Shown piece after piece: positions 21,368-31,916 of a stretch of 45,808 nucleotides of DNA. Origin of the DNA: Gymnopus androsaceus JB14 (Eukaryota; Basidiomycota; Agaricomycetes; Agaricales; Omphalotaceae); NCBI GenBank assembly GCA_009733575.1, contig ML769828.1, positions 1 to 45,808 of the forward strand. Direction: 5' to 3'. The number at the start of each line of letters is the position of its first letter. Within the stretch, counting starts at the first letter, position 1. The translations under genes and the position numbers were made by a program. The notes below the pieces were generated by a model, which worked only from the letters and a program-made list of their open reading frames with translations, had not been told where the DNA came from and made no database searches.

Positions 21368-22039
21368 ATGTCGACCATCTCGACAAGTGCCTCATCCTAC
21401 TCGGTAACCTGAGTCTCTTTATGTGTTAAAGTCTGCTGAGATTCTTTCTAGAAGGACGATCCCATTCAAGTATGGTTGGCTGCGACTGAACCCTGTCGCA
21501 ACAACATACGTCAACACCTTCCTCCCAACCCAACGGATGATGACATCCGGGAGATGTGTCGTTTTCTTGCAGATAGTGTCGGTGGTATCGATGTAGCCAT
21601 ATCAAACGTGAAGAGCATCTCTACGGGCCCAGGTGATAGTGGAGATTTCGGGGTAGGTCTTATCCCCTTCTCCTTTTACGCTTCTAATACCGTCGCTTCC
21701 AAAGGGGGTTTCCCACCTACTCGTATCCAGGAGGATTACAAGACTCACGATCTTGGTGGCATCTTTGTGCTTTACCACCCCATGGTTCCCTACGGCGGCA
21801 CAATCGCAATCATGTATGGACCCAACCCCGACCATATTTACTGGAGCGTATATGTCGCTCGTGGAGGGACTGAACGTAAACACTGCATCAGCATTGACGA
21901 GGGCGATGTCGAAATTAGAGTATATATACAGACGATGCAAACATGGCACCGCATGACTCAAAGCACTCTTCTTGTTCCATCTAACACCATAGCGCGTTTC
22001 ACGTTCAAGGTGGATGGGCGTCAAGTTACAAGCAGATAG
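21368..22039 (+). CDS. Orphan protein, beta-rich appearance
   Basis: Two exons (21368-21403 and 21452-22039) give about 207 residues, starting MSTISTSASSYS. I do not recognise a family. There is no signal peptide or TM segment. The middle and C-terminal parts alternate hydrophobic and polar residues (GGTIAIMYGPNPDHIYWSVY, DVEIRVYIQTMQ, NTIARFTFKVDG), suggesting a small beta-sandwich. The stop codon lies inside a 16-bp tandem duplication (22032-22063). Codon use and intron size are like the neighbours, so a real but lineage-specific gene is plausible. Confidence 0.5.
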
Positions 22040-23038
22040 TAATTCCTGCAGATAGTAATTCCTGTACCGGAATGATTTATCTTTGCGGGAAACAAAGTTC
22101 GTTTTGTCTCGATTTCATTCTTGTACCCGTTATTGCTAACCTTGCTTATTCATAGGGTTCATGCGACGCAGTAGGAGACGTGGAAGTTGAAAGATGTATC
22201 ATTATCGAACAGACTACGATGATTCCAAATGCAATGATTCCTGTACACATAATTAAACACAGATGATTATAGTCCCTCATACAGCGGCGATAAAATACTC
22301 AAAGCTTTATTACATTGTCATAGACGTAGTCCTCCAGCTCAATCTCCAACATTCGCGTATCAATTCCACTATCCGCGGACCCGATGACAGGTATAGGATA
22401 CCTGCTTTCCGAAGCGCAATCGTGCGCGGAGCCGACGCAAGCTGGTGACCTTGTTCACCCGGCAGTAGATGGTGACATGCTAGAGCTTGGCACTGGCAGT
22501 TAACTCCGAGCCGTTGGTGCTCTGGGATTCAGAAGGAGTTCAATTCTGTCGTGACTCGACGGCAATGGCAAGGCATCCGCAGAAGTCTGTGTACAGCGAT
22601 CAGGAAGAATAAATAGCAGAAAGTACGAGTCCGAACCGACTCAGAGGGGAGGGTCTGTGAGCGATGCGGAACATAGGAATACGTCGAGGACTTTTTTACC
22701 TTGCGCCTGCATACTACTGTACACACACGCTACATACCTCTATCCACTTCTCAGTAATGCAAAAGTTTCGTTACCCGTTTCAGTCCGTCACAAGCAAGTT
22801 GATCGTCTTTTGCGTGTCGACGTCTCTTTATTTGTCTTGGTGAGAGCTGCATACAATGCGTCCCAGGAAAGCGGCTGCCTTCATACAGGTATAAGTATGT
22901 TATCTAGTTCCGATGTTGTTTGGGTCTACCGAGTAGTTCTGTTAACTTCATCGAGTTTTTGCTTGTAGCTCGAATGAGATGTTCAAAAATGGCTGGCGTG
23001 ATATAGTACCGATACAGTTATATGCACATTCGTGAAGA
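22040..23038. other. Intergenic region
   Basis: About 1 kb without a supported gene. It contains the second half of the 16-bp repeat at its left edge and scattered short frames on both strands with no features. The 3' ends of the orphan gene and the propeller gene face each other here. Confidence 0.45.
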
Positions 23039-24407
23039 TCAACAGTTTATCCCGAGGCAATACCTCCCTACACGATTCGCAGTCGCCTGCGTGAACCACA
23101 CCGCTTCCCCTGGCCCATAGTTTATTCCGATATCCAAGTAAATCGGCAGACTCAGAGGCTCAGCAAGGAGTGTATACGGCTCCACAATCTTCAATATCTC
23201 TCCGCTGGTGGCATTCAAGATGTTGATGTAGTTCTGCGTCGCGGTAGAGTAATCTGTGATTTTTTCGCTTTGACTGTCAGCTCTATTCATAAAGAAGATG
23301 GTTTGCAAGTAAATACTCACATATTATATCTTCGTACCCCTCCCGCCCATCCTTCGTGTTCTCACTCGGAAGAGAGAGCCCGGGTAGAAGACCGGTGTTG
23401 GGATAGACCTCTATCTCGCCTGTATTGATATTGAGACAGCCGTTGGCCCCAGCGAGGAACGCAGTAAAGCAAACGCGGTCTGGATTGCTTAATGCGACTC
23501 TGACGACTGCAGGTCCAAGAAGAGATAATGTTAGAGGATATTCGGTAATTGAGCCATCATTGGGATCCAGTCTACCGATCTATTTATTCCGCAAGTCAGT
23601 CTGAATCAGCTCCGATAGTATGAAGTATATCAATATCTTACTTTGTTTCCGAGCAATTCCGCGAACCATAGATAGTCTTTGAAATAGATCATACCGAGCG
23701 GTGCACTCAAAGGTGTCGGTAGAGGATAGATTGTGAAGACTTCACTTGCATAGTTGAAGTGCGAAATGACATTCGCTGTGGTCTGGCTGAAAAACATTCC
23801 GTCAGGACCTGCTGTGAGATCATTGAATGGTTGAAGATCCCCGAGAGGGTTGTACGGAGTTGGTGCTGCGACAGGCAGAATTAATTCGGTGAACGAGAGC
23901 AGGTACATTTTTACCAGGAGAAGATTTACTTACTGAAAACATCTATTTTCCTAGTGGTAACATTGATACGCAAGAACTGGTTGCGGATACCACTTGCAGC
24001 GTAGATATTTCCATCGTTGCCTGGGCGGATAGCGCAAGCCAACGCTGTGCGTCCTCCAGTGAAACCTGGGAGGAGAGACGCATTCAGAGGTGGTAACGTA
24101 TACGGGATCGAATATTCTAGTGTATGGTTAGTCAGTCGGTAAAGATAAGCCTATATGGTTCTTCTGGTTATTTCTCACCTTCAACGTCTCCTGTTGCAGG
24201 ATCAACCCTGGCAATCTTGTCGACGAGGATGTTTTGGACCCATAGAGCTCCGTCCGGTCCTGTACAAATATCGCATGGACCTGAGAGCGGGGTCGACAGA
24301 TTGTAAAAGGAAAAGGGTGAGGGCGGTTGTGGTGGTGAAACTCCTGCTGCCACCACTGCAAGAAGTAGTAGTGGTGCTGCTGCGGCTCTCATGGTAAGCG
24401 TAGACAA
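23039..24407 (-). CDS. Secreted vgb-like beta-propeller (virginiamycin B lyase/SMP-30 type)
   Basis: Start MSTLTMRAAAAPLLLLAVVA gives a signal peptide; the second Met (24392) is an equally good start. Five introns are removed. Repeated propeller blades carry the vgb-type pattern: CDICTGPDGALWVQNILVDK, DLTAGPDGMFFSQTTANVIS, YFKDYLWFAELLGNKIGRLD and NYGPGEAVWFTQATANRVGR. Streptogramin lyases of this fold linearise virginiamycin B in bacteria. Fungal relatives are secreted and mostly of unknown substrate, possibly lactonases. The last acceptor was placed before ATTACTCTACC (near 23248) because that keeps the frame. No frame breaks seen. Confidence 0.72.
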
Positions 24408-25455
24408 AAGGTGCTCCTATATTGGAAGCGAAGAACCTCACAGGTGTACTGTGACGGGAGTTGGCTCGGCTCCTTGGGCCTTGTTGACGTCTATGTAGTA
24501 TGGGGTTGTCCCGAGTAGGCTGCGAACCCGACGACATGATCATAATCAGGAGTTTCCCGAGAGAAAATGAAGCGGGGAATGTCGACGGATTGAAGCGCTA
24601 AGCCCCGGTAGTAGAGGTAGTAGTACAGCGTTCCTAATTTGAAGACCCCATGTTAGATGATGGTGAAAGCTCGGGTCAAAGTGCAGGGTGAAAAGGAGCA
24701 CCGATGCCCGATAAGTACCAAACGAACCCCGCTCGCACTACTGGGACCTTGCGTAGATGCCTTTCATCCATATACGGTCCTAATATAGTAATAAGGTTTC
24801 AACGGTTGCATCTTCGTCGAACGGAAGACGTCTGAAAAGGCAATGCAGCCTGGTTTATGAGAGCGTAACAATATTTCTCCTTCGTTTTCGCTTTATGGAC
24901 GAAGTGAGAATCTCAGCTTACCTTCTTTCTCTGTCTTTGGTATGCGGCTTTGGATTTCTTCCCTCCCTCGGATGACCGACGGATTCAGCTTGGATTCAGC
25001 TAAATGGACACTTGGTCTTGGACTCAATAGCATCGAGTCATAACAATTTTCATCGCGAGAATTCGGTGGTAGGATCAAGATATGTAGACTGTCGATTTGC
25101 TGGATGGATGCCAGAATACTTGTGAGGTTTCTTCCCTTTGCGCCTCCTCTCGCTTTTCACCAGATACTTGCCATATACTGAACTCTCTGTAATACTGTAG
25201 GGACTACGCCGAGTCTCGACATCTCTACTGGGGAAAAGATTATGGAGCGCGTTTTTCACAAAACTAGAGAGCGGATACCTTCAGAAACTCGTCCCACTGA
25301 GGATAAACACTGCTTATTTGTCGCAGTGTCTGGTGCGAGGCATCCAGACGGGATTCGGGGGAATGTAGGGAGATAGTCAGACTCAAAAGAATTGACTTCA
25401 AGGATGCGTAACGTATAGTGGTCGCCATTTGGCAAACTCGTAGTGCGTAGCGATA
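24408..25455. other. Intergenic region
   Basis: Promoter side of the propeller gene, then low-information DNA. Short minus frames at 24893-25078, 25050-25259 and 25256-25480 have no recognisable motifs. Nothing else stands out. Confidence 0.4.
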
Positions 25456-25918
25456 TTATTGAACAAAACTTGCTCCGCATCCAAAAGACAGACCGCGTCG
25501 GTGCGCTTCTGGGCAGTAACGCGGTGTGAATTTCACGATAACCTTTGTTTTCAGTGTAGGAACGTCAGAAGCAACAGCGTCAGCGATGAAGACGGTGCGG
25601 TGTTTGAGATAACCATAGAGACATTCGGTGTATTTCAAGTTGAACCTTCGACCAGAGATGGACATGAAAAAAGTTAGATGTGGTGCAGGAGCTCGAGATA
25701 GCTGTCCAGGCAGAGATTCTGAGGAGGATAGGTCGAGGTAGTACTTGTCTAAATCATCCAAGCATTCCCTAAGAGTGAAGAGTATGTCAGTGAATAAAGA
25801 GGAAGCGTCATGATCTGGATTGTCATACGGGTGAACAGGAACAAATGAAATAGTGTCGGTGAGTCGTTCTGAAACAACTTCATCAAGGTAAATGGCACCA
25901 GAAACTGTGCCCTGAGAT
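25456..25918 (-). pseudogene. Truncated kinase-like (FunK1/protein-kinase-like) gene fragment
   Basis: A minus-strand frame, open from about 25915 down to 25456, contains GAIYLDEVVSERLTDTISFV, LRECLDDLDKYYLDL, RRFNLKYTECLYGYL and TKVIVKFTPRYCPEAHR. This spacing resembles the region just before and at the start of the kinase core in the protein-kinase-like families expanded in agaricomycetes: the V-I-V-K-F lysine strand followed by YCPEAH. The frame then runs into unrelated sequence and stops, so the catalytic loop is absent. Its upstream side is cut by the hAT-type MITE at 25919. I read it as a dead fragment, not a gene. Confidence 0.5.
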
Positions 25919-26237
25919 CAAGGGGGATTCGGCATTGAAATGGCAGACATATGACCTATCTTGCCTAGTTAGGAAAGACCCTGCGTGAGACTCTGATTGG
26001 CGCTAAGAGCGCTACTAGCACTCCCTTACTTCCTTCCAGATTTCCACCACGAATAGAGAGCGAGTCAACTTTTTTTTTTGTTCTTATGACATTGGGATAC
26101 ACCAAGGATTGAGCTGGCACCAAATCAAGCCTTTTCTGACGCTCTCCTGTGTTCTTGAGCGTTTACAGCGCTTATTTCGCCTGACAGGTCACGTTGTGAG
26201 CTTATACGTTTACCATTTCAATGCCGAATCCCCCTTG
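25919..26237. mobile_element. hAT-type MITE (319 bp) with 8-bp target duplication
   Basis: The element begins CAAGGGGGATTCGGCATTGA (TIR 25919-25943) and ends with the exact 25-bp complement (26213-26237). It is flanked on both sides by CCTGAGAT (25911-25918 and 26238-26245), a perfect 8-bp target duplication. An 8-bp duplication and CA-start, G-rich ends are the hAT signature. Inside there is no coding sequence. The inserted site lies at the upstream edge of the kinase-like fragment. Confidence 0.82.
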
Positions 26238-26457
26238 CCTGAGATCGCCAATAAGAAGGCAGGGATACGAGAAATCTTGCGAGAAATCTTGCGCAATGCA
26301 GAGAGCTACAGGACGGTTAAGTGTGGTCTGGACAGCAAACGAGGAATAGAAGCAGCACCTTAGATTATGTAGAGATTACCACGTCGTCTCTCATCTGTGA
26401 GTTTGGTCAAGAGTGTTACACTGTCCATAAAAACCGTTTTGCAGCTCCGCTAGCATG

Positions 26458-26826
26458 ACCGCAACAGCCCTATATCCAGTGGAACCTGGCTCATAAAGTC
26501 CGCATCTCGTCCGACGAATCCCAGCCACTTCGATTTTCGTGCCACCAAGTACTCAGTTTTTATAAAGGCATTATCTTCCAGAAAATCATACTCCACTACA
26601 GGAGAAATCATCCTCCGACGTGCTGCTTCGTCAATATAATAAGCGGTGCTGAGGCGACAGAGCTCATAAGCAGCTCGAATGTTCTGGGGGATTGATATCG
26701 CGCTTCACCAAAAGACTTCGACGGAAAAGAGGGAAGATATGATGATGTACGCCTAGATGGGGACCAGTTAGGGACTGCGGACGATGGTGGAGGGAGCTTG
26801 CTGTAAGTATTGCTCATGGGAGCCAA
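26458..26826 (-). pseudogene. Broken fragment of an unidentified protein
   Basis: In one minus-strand frame the DNA reads AAYELCRLSTAYYIDEAARR, then RRMISPVVEYDFLEDNAF, then VARKSKWLGFVGRDADFMS, then a stop. In another frame upstream there is a ~70-codon open stretch starting near 26826. The amino-acid pattern looks like real protein rather than chance, but the frame has to be switched near 26690-26640. No family recognised. It may belong to the same decayed locus as the kinase-like fragment. Confidence 0.35.
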
Positions 26827-27415
26827 ATGTCGGGCTCTACTGTGCTGTTACCCGTTATGTCGAACAGTTGGCTGATGCAAAGCCCTGAGTTGGGGAGAAC
26901 TTCAAACGGTCAATCAAATTGCACCGTTGCTTCGCTAACATATAATTTCAAGCTTAGCTCTTAATTATATAATGTATAATAGTATCAATCCACCACACAG
27001 GAAGGAAAGAAAGAACCGTGCGTATTCACTTGCAGTAGGTTGCAATAGTACACGGGAACAGTGGTTGTATATTTGGGCTATTGCTACAGTAAGTAACGAT
27101 GTAGGAGAGGGGACAGAATTAAGTATGCACTAATGTCGGACTATAGTAGTGGCAAGTAGAGGCAGTCGTTTATATGCGAGTGCAAGAAATCATGATACAT
27201 ATATGATCGTGCGTTCCTCGTAAGCAAGTGTCCGTCAAGAAAAGGCCAGCTTGAAGTCATCAAACCAAAACTCAAGTACCTGAATCGCACTAGGCAGCTA
27301 GCTCAGTAGCTAAGCGGACTTGGGCGCATAACGGGGAAGAGATTCAACCGGTTTTGAGATAAAGTAGCCTAACCAGATCGAAGGTTAGATCCTAACACAT
27401 GAATACCGTAGTAGA
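26827..27415. other. Intergenic region
   Basis: AT-rich DNA without supported genes. A tRNA-like A-box (TAGCTCAGTAGC, near 27298) was examined and rejected. The right edge is the 3' flank of the DUF7598-like gene. Confidence 0.4.
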
Positions 27416-28456
27416 TCACGGACCTTTCATAGCAGCAGCTTTCTCTCCCTGCCTTCCAAAACCCATACCGGCGGGTCTACCACTAGAGGAGCTACCCTCC
27501 GAACTATCCGAAGCAGTCGAGTTCCTCCCTTTCTCCCCAAAGATATTGGACACAAACGACGGCGCATGGGAAACAATTGGGGCTATCGGCACACCAGCGA
27601 CATGTGTTGGGATTGCACTCTTTGCGTGTTCCCGCCAAGAGGTAAGTGATCTCTTTGATTTAGCACCTTGACGGAATATGAGACCAACGAGGATGTTGAC
27701 GCAGCCGAGGGAGAAGAGGAAGAAGGCGGAGACGAGAGTGAAGTCGTCGACGAAATGCGATAGGATGGCGGCACCGATTCTGTAGGTGAGCGAGGGATTA
27801 AATCAAACAAAGAGAGGAAGGAAGAGGGTAGATAGTTAGATTAGGCTTGGACCAAGACGCAAAGGGGATGTGGATGGACGTACAAACACTCTATAACACC
27901 CAGCGCACCCAACCCAAAATCCTTCCCCAACACAGGGAAAAATCTATTGAAAAACGAGGCCGGCCAGCCCAGTTCTGATAGTACAAGGACGAAAACCTGG
28001 GCTATGATTAAAAGTCTGTTTAGGACGGCCCAGAAAACTCCGGCGGGTTGGTTGGGGACGGTGCTGTCCCTGAATGAATGAACGAGGTGATTAGTTATAT
28101 AGGTAAGTTATTTTGCATGAACCGCGACGGAAGGTTGAAACTCACTCGATATAATCACAATTAAGCATATCCGTTATCGTCGAATTACTCGACGAATCAG
28201 TATCGACCGAACCCTTGGCGGCCATAAATCGATTAACAGCTTCGACATCGTGTACGAGGGTAACGATGTTACTGCTGAAAACGAGAATGAGGGCAATGAT
28301 GCTCAGGGCCCGGATGACGTTGAGGGAGATGAAGAGGTCTATGAACGTAAAGGAAAGGAGGAAATTGTATTAGTATCAGAATACTGCGTGAAGTCTGCCT
28401 AGGGAGACTAGGAGGTATAAGGAGGAAACCTTACAAGCACGAGGGGGGAGCATCAT
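27416..28456 (-). CDS. DUF7598-like membrane protein
   Basis: Four exons (28456-28435, 28338-28146, 28069-27884, 27779-27416) give 254 codons, starting MMLPPRAYLFISLNVIRALS. Four hydrophobic segments are visible: LFISLNVIRALSIIALILVF, FWAVLNRLLIIAQVFVLVLS, LGALGVIECLIGAAIL, and LVSAFFLFSLGCVNILVGLI. A loop with conserved NCDYIEDSTVP lies between the first two. The cytosolic tail ends in the GMGFGRQGEKAAAM motif, close to what I remember of fungal DUF7598 proteins. Function unknown. The C-terminus stops soon after the motif, where relatives seem to run on, and two decayed copies of the same motif occur at about 32540 and 37200. It shares a divergent promoter with the DUF4604-like gene. Confidence 0.72.
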
Positions 28457-28983
28457 AGTGGCTGTAGCGTTTGTTTAGAGGTAGGTCGTCGTTGGAAGAA
28501 CAAGTGCAAGCAGCCAGGCAAGCAGTAGAGATTCAAGTGCAGGATCGTTAATGAGCGTATAAGTAGGGCGTAAAAGAAAGAGAAAACGCGACTCAGTCGA
28601 CGTTGGCGGGGCTGGCGTGAGCAGCGGAAGTGGAAGGTTGGTGGTGGGTGGTTAGGATCCTAAGTCGGCTGACTGAACCTTTTTGTACATGTTCCATTGA
28701 CAGAAGAACAATGGCATTACGTCTCCATTTCCGTTTACCGTGCGCTGTACGACGTACGAAACGTGTTCAGTGAATACAATAAGGCCTTGATTCTGGATGG
28801 AGAACAAAAGGAAAAAAAGACAATGGACAATAGTGCACAAAAGGAAACAAGCGCGTTGATTGACGCCGGCCAAGGCGGTTGGGGGGCCGGGGCTAAACTA
28901 AGCGCTCAACTTTGCTCCCTCCTCCTCCTCCTCCTCCTTATCATTATCCCTCCTTGAACGTTGAACACCAAAAAACGAGAAAG
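28457..28983. promoter_or_regulatory. Divergent promoter between DUF7598-like and DUF4604-like genes
   Basis: A 527-bp interval between two divergent starts. A pyrimidine tract with CTCCTCCTCC repeats lies at 28918-28940, about 45-65 bases before the DUF4604-like ATG, as is common at fungal transcription starts. No specific factor site was assigned. Confidence 0.4.
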
Positions 28984-29726
28984 ATGTCATCCCGTCCCAA
29001 ATCACCCACTCGTCAACAATTATCCTCTCGCCTCGCGTACGAAAAGAAAATTCCTGTCTTTCTCCAACGGTTACAGAATAAGGTTAATGGGATTTCCAAT
29101 GATGACGAAGACGGGGACGAATACGGATACAGGGAACGAGAAGCAGGAGGAGGTTACGACGGCGATGACAACTACGGCGGTGACGAATTCGAATATGTCA
29201 ACGATGGTTCTGGTCGGCCGCCTATTCCCGTACGACCAAGGGAAAGGCCAGCGATACCAGAACGACCTGCAGATGATCCAGGCAGTGCCGATGAGGATGA
29301 TGTTGAGAAGGATGAGATGCCCCAGGTGGTGGTTCTGAAAGCGGGAAAGCATCTTACGGAATGGGAGGCGGAGAATGTGAGGAGGAAAGGTGATTCGCTC
29401 TACTTCTATCTATATAACCAGTACTGACTGAAGACATAGAAAAAGGTCTTCCGCCTCTAACTAATCCTGACTCAAAGGATTCGAATCCGCAGGACGAACC
29501 AGCAAAGTCCCAATCAAAGAAAACAAAAGACAATTCTCATAGCTTGTCATTCTCATCCGGTCCCAGTAGCAGTAGTAAATCGTCCAGCTCGAGTTTCAAA
29601 CGAAAGATTCTTGGAGATGCTGAAGATCGACTTGAACCTGAATCCACCAAGGAAAGTAAGCCGAAAAAGAAGGCGAAAAAAAACAGCAAAAGTAAAACAT
29701 TGTTATCTTTTGGTGATGATGCTTAG
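28984..29726 (+). CDS. DUF4604-domain protein (KIAA1143-like)
   Basis: Two exons (28984-29389 and 29440-29726) give 230 codons. The N-terminus (QLSSRLAYEKKIPVFLQRLQ) and the central RPPIPVRPRERPAIPERP and PQVVVLKAGKHLTEWEAENV are the conserved parts of the DUF4604 family, which includes human KIAA1143. Between and after them the chain is acidic and low-complexity. A Ser-rich stretch and a Lys-rich, nuclear-type basic tract (KPKKKAKKNSKSK) follow, then LLSFGDDA at the very end, another family hallmark. The protein is probably nuclear and largely disordered; its biochemical role is unknown. Frame and splice sites are clean. Confidence 0.85.
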
Positions 29727-30465
29727 AATGACTACGGTGCGTTCACTGCTATCACTTTATCCCATCCTAAATTTCTTCTATAGACTCCCTCTTGTTTCAA
29801 TGAGCGCGTACATGCATAAAGATGGGCGGGCTTACTGCGTACAGCGGTGCTATACCAGGTCTGTTACTCCGCTGACTTCAAACCTAGACTGACCAGTACC
29901 CCAGTTACTGATAGCTACGACGCGCGCGGCCAATAAAATTCCAAATGCTACATGCTGTATGTATTATATAGTTCATTGCTAATTTCATCTAAGGTTGTAA
30001 TTTTGGTCCTTCATGTTTGCTTAACCGATGTTCCTACAATTTGCGAAGCATCCACTGGTATATTTTTTTTTGTTTAATCGACTCTGACAGATCTGTTCTC
30101 CTCCCTGTCATCGTCTCGTTTCTGGACGTCCTATCATCATACCTAAAAAAACACTTGATTATAAAACTTATACATGCCATCTTCGCGCGCACTGTCCTTT
30201 GCCAGCATCTTTCGCTAGCAGTTAATGCTCATTAATAAATGTCACTCAAGCACTGGTCAATGAGGATTCAAGTTTACGAAATGGCAATCCAAACCTACGC
30301 TTATGTTACACGTATCCGAGCTGACTGGACTTAGAGGGTGTCTAAGGCCTGCGCTGCAGAGCGGATACAATATCTTGGTCCTTGGAGAGGAGGCGCGGGC
30401 CAGGCAACTTTCAGGTATACAATTTGAGTCCCGGGAGCAGAAGATCTAGAATGGTATTTTGGAGA
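29727..30465. other. Intergenic region
   Basis: About 0.7 kb of AT-rich DNA downstream of the DUF4604-like gene. A 93-codon frame overlapping its end (29611-29892) is a shadow. No features seen before the transposon at 30470. Confidence 0.4.
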
Positions 30466-30469
30466 TCGC

Positions 30470-31912
30470 TTATGACGGTATTTTTCACCAAATATTTTGA
30501 CTTCTGACTGATTCGTTTTGATGGCAATTGAATACATCCAGTTTGTCAACTTCAACTTTGTGTATACTAACTTCAACTTTACGTATACTGTTCTAGTGCA
30601 AGTCAAGGGCATTCCAACTTTGAGATCATAAAATGTATCTATTTCCCAACAAGTTTGACTTCTGTGGGGCCCATGAAATAAGTCCTGTATTGTTTCAAGC
30701 ACTTTGTAAATGGCGTTAAGAATTATAAGCACCCACTTACTGCATCGTGAAATGACCTTATATAGTAATTTCTGACAGCTTTGACTTCTGTAAAATATCC
30801 AAAATCAACCAAGATCTCGAAAATACGGATAATTCTAATCAGAAACCCCATTTGGAGTAGAAACCCCAAATTATTGTTGAGAAACCCTGGCAGGTCACAC
30901 ATTGGTCACATATTGTCACATCAAGTAACAACATTTTTGGAGACTCCAGAACTCAACCAGAGCTCATCCGCCGCCCAGTGTAGCATTAATAACAAGTCTG
31001 TGACTCAAGTCTCAGGAGTCAGGCCATGGGAGACACTCATACACATTACAGTAAATACTAAGTATTGATTGCTGCTGAGGTACTCTTGTTATTAATCTCT
31101 CTCTGTGACTCAGAGAGCCAGATGCTACAGGAACAGGCAGGGAACAAGTTAGACTGTTGCATTTGATACTGAGTAAAAAGGAACTAAATTTGGGGCCAGA
31201 CAGGGAGCCTTCAAGAGTCAAGTCACAAGTGCGCAAGGCTTCCAATGTTGTGTACTACTCTGTATCATACATACTGGATTCTGGAATGATCTAGTGTTGA
31301 ATTAGACATGAGGGGACAGTGAGAAGAGCAGACAAAATGTCTACATTTGGGTCAGGCAAAGGTGAGCAGACACACTTGTAAGTAATCTGAATCAAACTCA
31401 TTGCATGGTCCAAGCACATTCAAAGCACAGTCCTGAGCCAAGACTCAACTAAGAGAGCTTTGAAGTAGCCCAGAGGCATCCATTGTCATAAAAAATGGAT
31501 GTGACAAATGCGTGACAATGGTGTGATGGGTTTCTGAATAATGATTTGCAAGAAACCCAGGGTTTCTACTCATAATGGGGTTTCCCATTAGAATTATCCC
31601 GAAAATACTGTGACATTTTTGTATGATTTCAGTCTTGTACTTATGAAGTACTCAAAACGGTACAATCAGATTGTGTTATGCTCCTCTCAATAGGGTACCA
31701 GTTAAACAATATACTTTATGGTTGATAAATGCATGACTACTAAGTAGTAGTACTGTTACCCTGAAGTTAAAGCTAAGGTAACAAAAATTAAAAGTTGAAG
31801 TTGAACAAAAAGTTGAAAGTTCGAGTTGAACATTCAATTTAAAGTTGAAGTTAGAACAAGAAGTTGAATTTCAAGTTAAAGCCGGAATATTTGGTGAAAT
31901 ATGGTGTCATAA
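30470..31912. mobile_element. Outer TIR element, non-autonomous, interrupted by a second element
   Basis: Inverted ends TTATGACGGTATTTTTCACC (from 30470) and, reverse-complemented from the right, TTATGACACCATATTTCACC (to 31912), continuing CAAATATT on both sides. The bases TCGC flank it at 30466-30469 and 31913-31916, a possible 4-bp duplication. Next to each end are short repeats of TTCAACTT or its complement (about 30545-30590 and 31785-31880). No coding sequence. Removing the nested 773-bp insert leaves about 670 bp. Superfamily not determined. Confidence 0.6.
30827..31599. mobile_element. Nested TIR element (773 bp) with 9-bp target duplication
   Basis: Bounded on both sides by CGAAAATAC (30818-30826 and 31600-31608), a perfect 9-bp direct repeat. 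The ends are inverted: GGATAATTCTAAT...GAAACCCC at the left, matched in reverse at the right with two small differences. The similarity extends about 100 bp and includes GAGTAGAAACCC and GTCACA words. A 9-bp duplication suggests a Mutator-like origin. No transposase frame, so it is non-autonomous. It lies inside the 30470-31912 element and is therefore the younger insertion. Confidence 0.75.
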
Positions 31913-31916
31913 TCGC

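Noticed and set aside
20724..21395. 223-codon minus-strand ORF
   Set aside because: Antisense shadow of the last LHS1-like exon, produced by its biased Thr/Ser codons.
27290..27360. tRNA-like segment with an A-box (TAGCTCAGTAGC) and a CAT in a possible anticodon position
   Set aside because: No paired acceptor or T stem, and the B-box does not match GGTTCRANNCC; at most a chance or very old tRNA-derived remnant.
28390..28415. CTGCCTAGGGAGACTAG, also present in near-identical form at ~5400
   Set aside because: Too short to call a repeat family; one copy is in an intron and the other in transposon-like DNA, with no similarity around them.
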